Shown: piece by piece, positions 22,744 through 32,024 of the stretch
How positions within the stretch are numbered: the first letter of the stretch is position 1
How the letters are laid out: each line of letters opens with the position of its first letter
Source of the DNA: Oscillospiraceae bacterium
GTDB lineage: Bacteria > Bacillota > Clostridia > Oscillospirales > Oscillospiraceae
Reading direction: 5' to 3'
Assembly: GCA_017624715.1 (NCBI GenBank)
Contig: JAGAMN010000027.1
Span: 1-64,000 of the forward strand
Length of the DNA: 64,000 bases
Notes under the pieces: model-generated
The model's input: the letters and a program-made list of their open reading frames with translations, nothing else
Database searches by the model: none
Told to the model about the DNA's origin: nothing
Translations under genes and position numbers: made by a program

Positions 22744-24096
22744 TTACACTTCGGCGGGTTCTTCCTCAGCCACTTCCTCCACGGGAATTTCCTCTGCAAC
22801 CGGCAGATCCACCGGCTCGACCGCTTCCATCACGGGCATTTCCTCGGCCTGGATTTCTTCCTCCACGGGTGCTTCCGGCTGGGCAGGTACTTCAGCCGCA
22901 ACGAAAGCAGGCTCAGCAACAGGTGTGTAGGCCATTACAGGCATCTCGGGAGCGACCTCCACAGGTGCAGCCACAGGCACAGCCACGGGAGTTTTCAGAT
23001 TCTTCTTGAAAATCGCAGTCATTACAATGCTGACGATGACCAGCACCAGGCCGCCGCCAAAGACACCGAAGGACACACCGGCAGTCAATGTCAGACCCAG
23101 ATAGACGATGGACAGCGCCGTGCCCACAAACAGGGAAGGCACCGCAAAGGCCACCACCGTAGCTGCCGCAAAGGGCAGACCTGCCAGCATAGCAGTAATA
23201 CCCACGCAGCGCACCGCAATGTGCAGTTGCTTCAGATTCACCACAAACAGCAGTCCAATGAGGATCACGCAGGCTGCGATGACGATGAGCATGGCTTCCA
23301 GTGAAGTCACTTCCCGGACGGCCATCAAAATTACAGGAATACCGCCGTTTACGATATCCTTGATGGTGCCCTTACCGGAGAGCAGACCGTTGATCACGCC
23401 GCCGGAGAAGGTCTCCATAGCACTGGCGCTGCCGGACATAATGTTGTCGCCGGGGATGCCTTCTTCACCGCTCTCAGGGGAATCCGGGTTAATGGGCGGC
23501 TTGCCCAAGACCACATTTTGGATCATGTTGGGAACATCCATCTCATTGACCTTGTTTATGATGGTATCCACATATTCCTGGGGCATTTCCATGCCGATGG
23601 TATCCTCGATCAGCGCCTTGTTTTCCTCCAACAGCTGTGCCACTTCCTCACCGGTAATGGTGGTCGTGGTGTTGCCGGTGTAGATATCGGACATAATGCC
23701 AGCCATCTTGTCGGACAGGAAATCCGGAATGGTAGACTGATCCAGCAGATCGCCTACCTCTTCCTTTGTAAAAGGCACTTCCTCACCAAACTGCTCACCC
23801 AGCAGATCGTAGAGGGCATCTACGACCATATCGGTCATGGAGCCGGTGGTACTGCTGTCGGTTTCATCCAGCTTCATGCCACCCACAGCCTGGGGTGCTA
23901 CGGGCGCAGGCTTTTGGATGGGTGTGCCGAACAGCACATGGCTGATAATGACCTGCAGATTGTCTTCATTGGTCAACACCCGAACATCTGCCAGCACAAT
24001 GGTCAGTACGGTGGTGGCAAACAGGGCTACGCACAAAATTACGGACAAAAAGCCAAAGAGGATCCGCAGACCCACAGGCAATTTTTTCGCTTTCAT
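22744..24096 (-). CDS. Membrane protein with acidic Pro/Glu/Val-rich tail, unknown function
   Basis: A 450-residue protein. It has an N-terminal membrane helix (about 10-36), then an extracytoplasmic domain (about 40-255) with repeated short acidic helices, three or four membrane helices (about 260-365), and a cytoplasmic tail of about 85 residues made of APVE, PVAEE and EEI-type low-complexity repeats. The start at 24096 is placed by AAGGAG. Topology suggests N-in, a large outer loop and a disordered anionic tail inside. I know no named family; similar proteins of unknown role occur in Oscillospirales. It is monocistronic, with a terminator 12 bases after the stop. Confidence 0.7.
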   Translation of the reverse strand: MKAKKLPVGLRILFGFLSVILCVALFATTVLTIVLADVRVLTNEDNLQVIISHVLFGTPIQKPAPVAPQAVGGMKLDETDSSTTGSMTDMVVDALYDLLGEQFGEEVPFTKEEVGDLLDQSTIPDFLSDKMAGIMSDIYTGNTTTTITGEEVAQLLEENKALIEDTIGMEMPQEYVDTIINKVNEMDVPNMIQNVVLGKPPINPDSPESGEEGIPGDNIMSGSASAMETFSGGVINGLLSGKGTIKDIVNGGIPVILMAVREVTSLEAMLIVIAACVILIGLLFVVNLKQLHIAVRCVGITAMLAGLPFAAATVVAFAVPSLFVGTALSIVYLGLTLTAGVSFGVFGGGLVLVIVSIVMTAIFKKNLKTPVAVPVAAPVEVAPEMPVMAYTPVAEPAFVAAEVPAQPEAPVEEEIQAEEMPVMEAVEPVDLPVAEEIPVEEVAEEEPAEV

Positions 24097-24178
24097 AAGG
24101 AACACACTCCTTTAAATTAATGGGTAACCAGGCACATATTACCATATGTTCACAAAAAAGTCAAATTTAGGGCCTATG

Positions 24179-24310
24179 TGGTCATTCTGAGCGAACCCTG
24201 AGCGAAGTCGAAGGGGGGGAGTCGAAGAATCCGTTTTCTCCTGCCGCCAAGGGCGGCGCAGTGCTTTGCACCGCGGGGAATACGGATCCTTCACTTCGTT
24301 CAGGATGACT
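24179..24310. repeat. Family D palindromic repeat
   Basis: TCATTCTGAGCG at the left and TCAGGATGAC at the right, with GAAGAATCCG and CGGATCCTTC inner arms around CCGCGGGG. Confidence 0.8.
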
Positions 24311-24315
24311 AATTC

Positions 24316-24388
24316 TGTAGGGCGGGGCCTTGGTCCCGCCGTTTTGGTTTGTATATCTTTACGGCGGGAGTAAACCCCCGCCCTACAG
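24316..24388. repeat. Family C palindromic repeat (G+C variant)
   Basis: TGTAGGGCGGGG and CCCCGCCCTACA outer arms; inner GGTCCCGCCG and CGGCGGGAG arms. Confidence 0.8.
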
Positions 24389-24406
24389 GTTATATCGATC
24401 CTGTAA

Positions 24407-24431
24407 TTTTCAATTTTCAACTTTCAATTTA
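24407..24431. repeat. Short repeat E
   Basis: TTTTCAATTTTCAACTTTCA unit string identical in core to copies at 17998-18027 and 32790-32820. Confidence 0.8.
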
Positions 24432-24485
24432 CACACTTTCCCCAATCCCCCCGTAGGGGATTTTGTAAAAACAAGCAAAAAGGAA

Positions 24486-24514
24486 TTGACTTTCTTGCTC
24501 TATGATATTAGAAT
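24486..24514 (+). promoter_or_regulatory. cooS promoter
   Basis: TTGACT (24486-24491), 17-base spacer, TAGAAT (24509-24514). A 70-base leader follows before the TTG start. Confidence 0.75.
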
Positions 24515-24586
24515 AATATCGATACACTATGCGCCCGGTACGCGCTGAGCGTATCGGATGACTTTAATACTTAGGAGGAAACTAGA

Positions 24587-26491
24587 TTGAAGGATTGGGC
24601 ATTTACAACTACCGTCGAGGAGATGGAAGCTGCCACCAATTCTCTGCTGGAAACAGCACAGAAGGTCGGCGCTGACACCTGGCAGCAGCGTGTTAAGAAC
24701 CAGACTCCTCACTGCGGCTTCGGTGAAGCAGGTACCTGCTGCCGAATCTGCTCTATGGGTCCCTGCCGTATCACCCCCAAGGCGCCTCGCGGCATCTGCG
24801 GCTGTGATGTTCATGGCATCGTCGCCCGTAACTATCTGCGCTTTACCGTTGGCGGTACTGCCGCACACTCCGACCACGGTCGTGAGATCATGCACACCCT
24901 GCACCAGACCAAGGAGGGCGGTAACTACACCGTCAAGGATCCCGAAAAGCTGATCCGCATCGCCAAGGAATGGGGCGTTGAGACCGAGGGCAAGGACATT
25001 TACGATCTGGCCCACGAGATGGCCGAGATCGGCCTGCTGGAGTACGGCTTCCCCTTCGGCACCCAGAAGTTTGCCAAGCGTGCTCCTCAGCACACCCAGG
25101 ATCTGTGGAACGCTGCTGAGATCACTCCCCGGGCAATCGACCGTGAAATCGCCACCGCTATGCACATGACCCACATGGGCTGCTCTTCTCTGCCTGAGGC
25201 TCTGATCCGCCAGTCCCTGCGCGCAGGTCTGAGTGACGGCTGGGGCGGCTCCATGATGGGCACCGAGTTCTCCGACGTTATGTTCGGCACTCCCAAGCCC
25301 ATTGACACCGAGGCTAACATCGGCGTTATGGAAAAGGAGAACGTCAACATCGTTGTTCACGGTCACGATCCCTCTCTGTCTGAGATGATCGTCCACTACG
25401 CAAACGATCCCGAAATGATCGCCTACGCCAAGAGCATGGGCGCTAAGGGCATCACCGTTTCCGGTGTTTGCTGTACATCCAACGAAGTTACCATGCGTCA
25501 CGGCATCCCCATGGCCGGTAACTTCCTGAACCAGGAAAACGTGGTTCTGACCGGCGCTTGCGAAGCCATCGTCGTTGACGTGCAGTGCATCTTCCCCGCA
25601 CTGGGCCCCCTGAGCAAGTGCTTCCACACCAAGTTCATCACCACCTCTCCCATTGCCCGGATGCCCGACTCCGAGTTCATCCAGTTCCACGCCGAAACTG
25701 CCGGCGAGAACGCCAAGGCAATCGTGAAGATGGCTATTGAGAACTTCAAGAACCGTACCCCCGAGCTGGTCAACATCCCCGATCAGAAGCAGAAGGCAAG
25801 AGTCGGTTACTCCGTCGAAGCCATCAAGAAGGTTCTGGACGGCGTTGCCAACTCCCAGCTGGACGAGTTCGGCACCACCAAGCCCCTGATCGAGTGTGTC
25901 CACTCCGGTGTCCTCCGTGGCGCTGTGGCTATGGTTGGCTGTAATAACCCCAAGGTCCGTCCCGACTCCGCTCACATCGGTCTGATGAAGAAGCTGCTGG
26001 AGAACGACATCATCCTGATCGTCACCGGCTGCTCCGCTCAGGCTGCTGCCAAGGCCGGTCTGATGGATCCCGAAAAGGCAAAGGAATACTGCGGCGCAGG
26101 CCTGAAGCGCGTCTGCGAGCTGGCCGGCATTCCTCCTGTTCTGCACATGGGCTCCTGTGTTGATATTTCCCGTATGATGGTCCTGGCTTCCGATATTGCC
26201 AAGGATTGGGGCATCAACATTTCCCAGGTTCCCGTTGTGGGCTGTGCTCCCGAATGGATGTCCGAGAAGGCAGTCTCCATCGGTAACTACGTTGTTGCTA
26301 CCGGTATTGAGACCTTCCTGGGCGTGGATCCCTATTCCAAGGGTTCCAGCGAAGTCACCGAGCTGCTGCAGGGCGAGAACGGCATCAACAAGTGGGTTGA
26401 GGCTAAGTTCGTCGTCGATACCGACATCGATGCTCTGGGCGACAAGATGATCGCCTGCATCGAAGCCAAGCGCGCCGCTCTGGGTATCTAA
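24587..26491 (+). CDS. cooS: Anaerobic Ni-containing CO dehydrogenase catalytic subunit
   Basis: A 634-residue CODH that oxidises CO or reduces CO2 reversibly. N-terminal Cys at residues 43, 51, 52, 55, 60, 71 and 73 (GEAGTCCRICSMGPC) match the D- and B-type 4Fe-4S clusters. The Ni-Fe C-cluster ligands are seen in VHGHDPSLSEM (His), SGVCCTSNE, LTGACEAIVVDVQC, VGCNNP, VTGCSAQAA and MGSCVDISR. The start is TTG after AGGAGGAAACTAGA. It is followed by its maturation ATPase cooC and by acsB, so the enzyme most likely feeds CO to acetyl-CoA synthase (AcsA role). Codon use is strongly biased, suggesting high expression. Confidence 0.97.
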   Translation: MKDWAFTTTVEEMEAATNSLLETAQKVGADTWQQRVKNQTPHCGFGEAGTCCRICSMGPCRITPKAPRGICGCDVHGIVARNYLRFTVGGTAAHSDHGREIMHTLHQTKEGGNYTVKDPEKLIRIAKEWGVETEGKDIYDLAHEMAEIGLLEYGFPFGTQKFAKRAPQHTQDLWNAAEITPRAIDREIATAMHMTHMGCSSLPEALIRQSLRAGLSDGWGGSMMGTEFSDVMFGTPKPIDTEANIGVMEKENVNIVVHGHDPSLSEMIVHYANDPEMIAYAKSMGAKGITVSGVCCTSNEVTMRHGIPMAGNFLNQENVVLTGACEAIVVDVQCIFPALGPLSKCFHTKFITTSPIARMPDSEFIQFHAETAGENAKAIVKMAIENFKNRTPELVNIPDQKQKARVGYSVEAIKKVLDGVANSQLDEFGTTKPLIECVHSGVLRGAVAMVGCNNPKVRPDSAHIGLMKKLLENDIILIVTGCSAQAAAKAGLMDPEKAKEYCGAGLKRVCELAGIPPVLHMGSCVDISRMMVLASDIAKDWGINISQVPVVGCAPEWMSEKAVSIGNYVVATGIETFLGVDPYSKGSSEVTELLQGENGINKWVEAKFVVDTDIDALGDKMIACIEAKRAALGI

Positions 26492-26500
26492 CAATTTTTC

Positions 26501-26658
26501 TGTCATTGCGAGCCAGTGCTCACACTGGTGTGGCAATCCCCTCCAAATACGGTGTCATTGCGAGGCCCAACGGGCCGTGGCAATCCCCCGGTTAGGAGAA
26601 ACACTTAGGAGATTGCCACGGTCCCCTTCGACTTCGCTCAGGGTCCCTCGCAATGACA
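26501..26658. repeat. Tandem family A repeats
   Basis: A half copy (CCAGTGCTCACACTGG hairpin) followed by a full copy with TGTCATTGCGAGG and CCTCGCAATGACA ends. They fill the gap between cooS and cooC, so RNA of the cluster would carry large hairpins here. Confidence 0.85.
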
Positions 26659-26691
26659 CGGATTTTATTACTTAAAAGAGGTCATTTTCCA

Positions 26692-27456
26692 ATGAAAGTT
26701 GCGATCACCGGCAAGGGCGGCGTGGGTAAAACCACCCTGTCCTCCACACTGGCCCGGCTCTATGCCGACGAAGGCAGAACCGTCCTGGCTGCCGATGTGG
26801 ATCCCGATGCCAACCTGGGCTTAGCCCTGGGCTTAAGCCAGGAGGAAGTGGATGCCATCGTCCCCATCTCCAAAATGCGTACACTGGTGGAAGAACGCAC
26901 CGGTGCCAACGCCGCCAATAAGTTTTTCAAGCTCAATCCCCAGGTTTCGGACATTCCCGACACCTTCTCCAAGGACATCAACGGCGTCAAGCTGCTGGTC
27001 ATGGGTACGGTGGATGTGGGCGGAAGCGGTTGTGTCTGCCCGGAGCACGTGATGCTGAAAAGCATCCTCTCCGCACTGACCTACCGGAAAAACGATGTGG
27101 TCATTATGGATATGGAAGCAGGCCTGGAACACCTGGGCCGCGGCACTGCCGCCAATATGGATCAGTTCATCGTGGTTATTGAACCCGGTGCCCGTTCCGT
27201 CCAGACCTACCACAATGTCAAACGCCTGGCAAACGATTTGGGTGTCAAGCGTGTCCGGGTTGTGGCCAACAAGGTTCGGGACGAGAAGGACGAGCAGTTC
27301 GTCAAGAACGCCATCCCTGCAGAGGATCTGCTGGGTATGATCCACTACAACACCGAGATCATGGATGCCGACCGCAACGGAAAATCCCCTTATGACTTCA
27401 GTCCCAAAGCAATCGAGGAAATTCGACAAATTAAAGCGATCCTGGATCGCGACTAA
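26692..27456 (+). CDS. cooC: CODH nickel-insertion ATPase CooC
   Basis: A 254-residue MinD/ParA-type P-loop ATPase. Deviant Walker A KGGVGKTT near the N-terminus, Walker A' ADVDPDANLG, Walker B VVIMDMEAGLEHLGRG, and the CxC nickel-binding pair CVCPEH characteristic of CooC. It uses ATP-driven dimerisation to place Ni in the C-cluster of CooS. The start at 26692 follows AAGAGGTCATTTTCC. An in-frame ATG 39 bases upstream lies at the edge of the repeat and is not used. It sits between cooS and acsB. Confidence 0.95.
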   Translation: MKVAITGKGGVGKTTLSSTLARLYADEGRTVLAADVDPDANLGLALGLSQEEVDAIVPISKMRTLVEERTGANAANKFFKLNPQVSDIPDTFSKDINGVKLLVMGTVDVGGSGCVCPEHVMLKSILSALTYRKNDVVIMDMEAGLEHLGRGTAANMDQFIVVIEPGARSVQTYHNVKRLANDLGVKRVRVVANKVRDEKDEQFVKNAIPAEDLLGMIHYNTEIMDADRNGKSPYDFSPKAIEEIRQIKAILDRD

Positions 27457-27465
27457 AACAAAACC

Positions 27466-27608
27466 GTCATTGCGAGGCCCAACGGGCCGTGGCAATCCCA
27501 CCGTCGGATCTGTCATTGCGAGCCAGTGCTCACACTGGCGTGGCAATCCCCCGGTTAGGAGAAATACTTAGGAGATCGCCACAGTCGCTTTGCTCCTTCG
27601 CGATGACA
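27466..27608. repeat. Tandem family A repeats
   Basis: Again a half copy plus a full copy, similar in layout to 26501-26658; the right end reads CTTCGCGATGACAG. It separates cooC and acsB. Confidence 0.85.
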
Positions 27609-27643
27609 GGCCGTTTTACAAATAATAACAGGAGGATTAAACC

Positions 27644-29776
27644 GTGACACTTTTTGATAGAGTTTTCGGCGGTAACGACTACAACTACGAGCGTACCGTA
27701 GCCGCCATCGATCAGGCCATTGCCACCTACGGTGAAGCAGAGCCTGTTTCCTTCCCCGACACCGCTTACTCCCTGCCTTGCTACTACGGCGTTACCGGTG
27801 TTAAGATCAGCACCCTGGGCGAAATGAAGGCCGCCATGGCCAACATCAAGTCCATGATGACCCGCAACCCCCGCCTGCAGGACGCTTTCGACAGCGGCAT
27901 TGCTTCCGCTCTGTGCGCAGAGTTCCTGGAAGCTCTGAAGTACCTGCATGGCGCTACTCCCTACACCGAGCCCGAAATGGGCCACCTGACCGACGCATTC
28001 GTCCGTAACCTGGGCGTGCCGCTGGTTACCGGTGACATCCCCGGCGTTGCCGTTATCATCGGCGGTGCTGAGAAGCCCGAGGACACCGTTGCTCTGGTCA
28101 AGTCCTACCAGAATCAGGGTATCCTGGTCACCATCACCGGCGAGGGCATCAAGCACGTTGCCGATGCCGGCATGAAGACCGGCGAGAACGTCCGCGTCTG
28201 CCCCCTGGGCTATGAGATGCAGTCCGTCATCCACGTTGTTTCCGTTGCTGTGCGTGCCGCACTGATCTTCGGTAACATCACCCCCGGCGATTTCCCCGCT
28301 CTGGCTAAGTACACCATGGACCGTGTCCGTGCCTTCGTCAATGCTTACAAGCCCCTGTCCGACGAAATCGTTTCCTACGGCGCCGGCGCTATCTGCCTGG
28401 GCTTCCCCGTTATTTCCAACGAGACTGAGAACATGTTCCGTGTTCCCAAGAGCCTGATCCAGCAGCTGGACACCGAGAAGTGGAACGCCACCTCTCTGGA
28501 AGCCCGTGACATCAAGATCAAGATCACCAACATCGACATTCCCGTGGCATACGCCACCGCATTCGAGGGCGAGATCATCCGCCGCGGCGATATGCAGGTG
28601 GAAGTGGACGGCTCCCGTGTGGACTGCTTCGAGCTGGTTCAGACCAAGGAAGCTGCCGAGGTGGAGGATCACAAGATCACCGTTATCGGCCCCGAGATCG
28701 ACGATATCCCCGTGGGTTCCAAGATCTCCCTGAGCTACACCGTCGATGTGGCCGGCAAGGCTATGCAGCCCGACTTTGAGTCTGTTATGGAGCGTAAGTT
28801 CCATGCTTACCTGAACTGCATCGAGGGCGTTATGCACACCGGTCAGCGTGACATGATCCGTATTCGTATCAGCAAGGCTGATTTCGAGGCCGGCTTCAAG
28901 TTTAAGCACTTGGGCGAGGTTCTGTACGCCAAGATCAAGTCCGAGTTTGAGGCTGTTGTTGACAAGTGCCAGGTCACCATCGTGGTTGACGCTGAACAGA
29001 ACAAGGCGCTCCGGGCCGCTGCCAACGAAGTCTTCGCTAAGCGTGACGACCGTCTGCGTTCCATGACCGACGAGTCCGTTCCCGTTTACTACACCTGCAT
29101 TATGTGCCAGGCCTTCTCTCCCAGCCACGTCTGTATCGTCACTCCCGAGCGTCTGGGTCTGTGCGGTGCTGTTAGCTGGCTGGATGCCAAGGCTACCAAC
29201 GAGCTGGATCCCACCGGTCCCTGCCAGATCGTTCCCAAGGAGCGCTGCGTAGATGAGCACCTGGGCCGCTACGAGGACGTGGACGAGGCCATTGAGAAGT
29301 ACTCTCACGGTGCTCTGGAGCACGTCACTCTGTACTCCCTGTTCCAGGATCCCATGACTTCCTGCGGCTGCTTCGAGTGTATCTGTGGTGTTGAGCCCTG
29401 CTCCATGGGTGTTGTCATTACCTCCCGTGAGCATGCCGGCATGACCCCCCTGGGCATGAGCTTCTCCGACATGGCCTCCATGACCGGCGGCGGTGTCCAG
29501 ACTCCCGGCTTCATGGGCCACGGCAAGCAGTTCATCTTCTCCAAGAAGTTCATCGCAGCCGAAGGCGGCCCCGGCCGTATCGTTTGGATGCCCAAGGATC
29601 TGAAGGAGCAGGTCCGCGAGCGTCTGGATGCTACCGCTCTGGAGATGTACGGTGTTGAGAACTTCACCGACATGATCGCTGACGAGACTGTCTGCACCGA
29701 GGATCCCGAGGAGCTGCTGGGCTTCCTGTCCGAGGTCGGCCACCCCGTCCTGGGTATGGAACCCTTCGATATGTAA
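27644..29776 (+). CDS. acsB: Acetyl-CoA synthase (CODH/ACS alpha subunit)
   Basis: A 710-residue AcsB that joins CO, a methyl group and CoA to acetyl-CoA at the Ni-Ni-4Fe4S A-cluster. The cluster Cys are C485, C488, C497 and C507 (YYTCIMCQAF..., LGLCGAV). The distal-Ni C-G-C motif is C574-G-C576 (TSCGCFECI). Spacing equals that of the Moorella enzyme exactly, each residue offset by 21. The N-terminal domain that contacts CODH is present, so it is full-length. The start is GTG after AGGAGGATTAAACC. The corrinoid protein and methyltransferase genes (acsCDE) are not in the window. Confidence 0.97.
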   Translation: MTLFDRVFGGNDYNYERTVAAIDQAIATYGEAEPVSFPDTAYSLPCYYGVTGVKISTLGEMKAAMANIKSMMTRNPRLQDAFDSGIASALCAEFLEALKYLHGATPYTEPEMGHLTDAFVRNLGVPLVTGDIPGVAVIIGGAEKPEDTVALVKSYQNQGILVTITGEGIKHVADAGMKTGENVRVCPLGYEMQSVIHVVSVAVRAALIFGNITPGDFPALAKYTMDRVRAFVNAYKPLSDEIVSYGAGAICLGFPVISNETENMFRVPKSLIQQLDTEKWNATSLEARDIKIKITNIDIPVAYATAFEGEIIRRGDMQVEVDGSRVDCFELVQTKEAAEVEDHKITVIGPEIDDIPVGSKISLSYTVDVAGKAMQPDFESVMERKFHAYLNCIEGVMHTGQRDMIRIRISKADFEAGFKFKHLGEVLYAKIKSEFEAVVDKCQVTIVVDAEQNKALRAAANEVFAKRDDRLRSMTDESVPVYYTCIMCQAFSPSHVCIVTPERLGLCGAVSWLDAKATNELDPTGPCQIVPKERCVDEHLGRYEDVDEAIEKYSHGALEHVTLYSLFQDPMTSCGCFECICGVEPCSMGVVITSREHAGMTPLGMSFSDMASMTGGGVQTPGFMGHGKQFIFSKKFIAAEGGPGRIVWMPKDLKEQVRERLDATALEMYGVENFTDMIADETVCTEDPEELLGFLSEVGHPVLGMEPFDM

Positions 29777-29785
29777 TTTCCCAAC

Positions 29786-29818
29786 AAAAAGGGCGTGCTT
29801 CACAGCACGCCCTTTTCT
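29786..29818 (+). terminator. acsB terminator
   Basis: AAAAGGGCGTGCT and AGCACGCCCTTTT around a TCAC loop, followed by CTC. Confidence 0.9.
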
Positions 29819-29840
29819 CATCTCGACTTCCAACAAAATC

Positions 29841-29917
29841 CGTAGGGGAGGGTCTTGACCCTCCCATCTGCCATTGTGTCCATCGATAAAAGGGAGGGTC
29901 AAGACCCTCCCCTACAA
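29841..29917. repeat. Family C palindromic repeat
   Basis: CGTAGGGGAGGGTCTTGACC left and GGTCAAGACCCTCCCCTAC right: two mirrored copies of the same hairpin around a 30-base centre. Confidence 0.85.
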
Positions 29918-29965
29918 ACATTATCGTAGTTGGTCGTAGGGGGGATTCACGAATCGCCCGCCAAG

Positions 29966-30014
29966 CCTTCCCCTTTGGGGAAGGTGGCACGGCGTAAGCC
30001 GTGACGGATGAGGG
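29966..30014. repeat. Family B repeat, half copy
   Basis: CCTTCCCCTTTGGGGAAGG followed by GGCACGGCGTAAGCCGTGACGG, the left half only. Confidence 0.75.
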
Positions 30015-30016
30015 TC

Positions 30017-30104
30017 TGTCATCCTGAGTGCAGCGAAGGATCCGTTCTCCCTTACACAAGAATACGGATTCTTCGACTTCGCAGCCTACGGCCTCGCAAT
30101 GACA
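30017..30104. repeat. Chimeric repeat: family D left end, family A right end
   Basis: The left end TGTCATCCTGAGTG with GCGAAGGATCC is family D; the right end GCCTCGCAATGACA is family A. Confidence 0.75.
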
Positions 30105-30140
30105 AAGAAAAACCCGGGTGTGCCGAAAGGCACACCCGGG
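30105..30140 (-). terminator. Terminator of the hflKC operon
   Basis: CCCGGGTGTGCC and GGCACACCCGGG around a 4-base loop; on the minus strand followed by TTTTTCTTTG. It starts 14 bases after the hflC stop. Confidence 0.9.
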
Positions 30141-30153
30141 ATCGTCTTTTTTC

Positions 30154-31032
30154 TTACTTACCGCCCATCAAAATCTGAGCCAGCTCCGAATCCGCATCCA
30201 AAATCACGGTCTTTTCATCGCCGTTCAGGCTCTTTTTCAGTGCCTCCAGCGCCAAAGTGAACTCGTAAAAATCCTTCTTGTCCTGGCTGTCGTAGGCCTC
30301 GGCCAGCAGCCGCATATACTCAGCCTCACCCTCAGCCTCCAGCTCCGCAGCCTTTGCCCGGGCGTCGGACAGCATGATGTTCACATCCTTGTCCACCTCG
30401 TTGCGGATCATGGCAGCCTGCTGATTACCTTCAGCGCTGTGCATTTCTGCAATCTGATTCCGCTCAGAGATCATACGGGAGTACACCGCATTCAGGTTGC
30501 TGTCGGGCAGATCAAACTGCTTGATCTTCACATCCACCACGTGGATGCCGTAGGTCTTGGCCAGCGCATCCACATCCGCGGCGATACTGTCGTAAATCTC
30601 ATTGCGCTTGCCGCCGTCTTCCATGTTGATGATATCCGCCTGGGCCAGCGTGCCCATAATGGTCTTCAGCTCGTTATAGGTAAGGGCGTTGAGGCGCTCT
30701 TCCGCCACGGTACTGCTGCCCAGGGTCTGATAGAACTTCAGCGGATCGCTGATTTTCCACAGAATGTAGCAGTCCACGGTCATATTCTGCTTGTCAGAGG
30801 TCAAAACCTCAGACGGGGGAATGTCGTACAACGTGGTTGCCTTGGAAAAATACTTCACATTGTCCACAAAGGGGATCTTGAAGTGCAGGCCGGCCTGGTC
30901 GGTAGTCTCCACGATCTTGGAGAACTGCACCCGGCAGGCGTACTCATTTTCCTTGACAACATATACGGAATTGGCCAAAACCACCACCAAAATCACAATG
31001 ATCGCCGCGATGATGATCCATTTTTTACTCAT
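30154..31032 (-). CDS. hflC: SPFH-family membrane protein HflC
   Basis: A 292-residue protein with an N-terminal membrane anchor (IIIAAIIVILVVVLANSVYVV), an SPFH/band-7 domain (VVKENEYACRVQFSKIVETT...YILWKISDPLKFY) and a long C-terminal coiled coil (ERNQIAEMHSAEGNQQ, DARAKAAELEAEGEAEYMR). The partner HflK is encoded 2 bases upstream. Together they form a large membrane cage that, in E. coli, surrounds FtsH and restrains its proteolysis. The start follows AAAAGGAGGTAACTGATC. Third gene of the DUF1836-hflK-hflC operon. Confidence 0.92.
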   Translation of the reverse strand: MSKKWIIIAAIIVILVVVLANSVYVVKENEYACRVQFSKIVETTDQAGLHFKIPFVDNVKYFSKATTLYDIPPSEVLTSDKQNMTVDCYILWKISDPLKFYQTLGSSTVAEERLNALTYNELKTIMGTLAQADIINMEDGGKRNEIYDSIAADVDALAKTYGIHVVDVKIKQFDLPDSNLNAVYSRMISERNQIAEMHSAEGNQQAAMIRNEVDKDVNIMLSDARAKAAELEAEGEAEYMRLLAEAYDSQDKKDFYEFTLALEALKKSLNGDEKTVILDADSELAQILMGGK

Positions 31033-31034
31033 GA

Positions 31035-32024
31035 TCAGTTACCTCCTTTTCCGTTCACCAGGGATTCCAGGGGCAGCAGCATCTGTACGTCTTCACTGTC
31101 AGCGGTGTTGATATACAGCTTCACGCCGGGCAGGATCTGTCCGATGGCCTCGTAATACATTCGGCTTCTGGTGATTTCCGGATTCAATGCGTACTGGGCG
31201 TACATGGCGTTGAACATCGCCACCTGTTCCTTTGCTTCGTTGATACGCTTGGTCTTCAGATACTCAGCATTTTGGATCAGCTGGTCCGCATCGGCCTCTG
31301 CCTTGGGAATTTGGGCGTTTTGATAGGCCTTTGCGTCGTTGATCATAGCCTCTGCCTGCTGTTTTGCGGTCTCCACGGCCTTAAACGCCTCGATAACCTG
31401 CTGGGTAGGGGGCTCTGCATCCTGGATGCGGACCTCTACCAGAGTCAGACCGATGTCATACTCCGCCAAAATGCCGGTAACCAGCTCCTTGACCTGACGC
31501 TGGATGTTCTCCTTACCGTCGGTCAGCACGGAATCCACCGTTGAAGAGCCGACCACATTCCGAACCTGGCTCTGGATCAGATTTCGCAGCACCAATTCCG
31601 CGTCATTGGAGGTATACAGATACTTCACCGGGTCGGAAATCTTGTATTCCACGAAGAAATCCACATTTACAATATTGTAGTCGCCGGTGATCATGGTGCT
31701 TTCGCTGGTGTTGGTCACATAACCGTCCTCGCTGGAGCTGTAACCCAGCTCGATCTTCTGGTAGACATTGACCTCCACCTTTTCTACCTGCTGGATACCA
31801 AAAGGCAGCTTAAAATGCACGCCGGCCTCGGTGATATCCGTCACCTTACCGAAGGTGGTCACCACTGCCTGCTCCTTATCATCGACGGTGTAGAAGCAGG
31901 TCAGTGCACCGACGATCACAATGGCAAGCAACACGCCCACCACCGTATACTTTGCGATCTTCCCCAGATCCGGCAAATCCTTCTTGTCGCCGAAGGAGAA
32001 GCGATAACTTCCGTTATTTCTCAT
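31035..32024 (-). CDS. hflK: SPFH-family membrane protein HflK
   Basis: A 329-residue partner of HflC. It has an N-terminal cytoplasmic tail with DKKDLPDLGKIAKY, a membrane helix (about 26-47), a band-7 domain (DDKEQAVVTTFGKVTDITEAG, VEYKISDPVKYLYTS) and a coiled coil (ETAKQQAEAMINDAKAYQ, LIQNAEYLKTKRINEAKEQ). It lacks the Gly-rich N-terminal stretch of proteobacterial HflK. Its start overlaps the end of the regulator gene by 11 bases, implying translational coupling. Confidence 0.9.
   Translation of the reverse strand: MRNNGSYRFSFGDKKDLPDLGKIAKYTVVGVLLAIVIVGALTCFYTVDDKEQAVVTTFGKVTDITEAGVHFKLPFGIQQVEKVEVNVYQKIELGYSSSEDGYVTNTSESTMITGDYNIVNVDFFVEYKISDPVKYLYTSNDAELVLRNLIQSQVRNVVGSSTVDSVLTDGKENIQRQVKELVTGILAEYDIGLTLVEVRIQDAEPPTQQVIEAFKAVETAKQQAEAMINDAKAYQNAQIPKAEADADQLIQNAEYLKTKRINEAKEQVAMFNAMYAQYALNPEITRSRMYYEAIGQILPGVKLYINTADSEDVQMLLPLESLVNGKGGN

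Noticed and set aside
24527..26536. Very long open frame on the minus strand opposite cooS (about 669 codons)
   Set aside because: It is a shadow frame produced by strongly biased codon use of cooS. It has no ribosome site, and the product is low-complexity Gly/Asp/His/Leu-rich sequence with no domain.
27530..29902. Very long open frame on the minus strand opposite acsB (about 790 codons)
   Set aside because: Same cause as for cooS: acsB has intact metal-site residues and a ribosome site, while the opposite frame runs into repeats at both ends.
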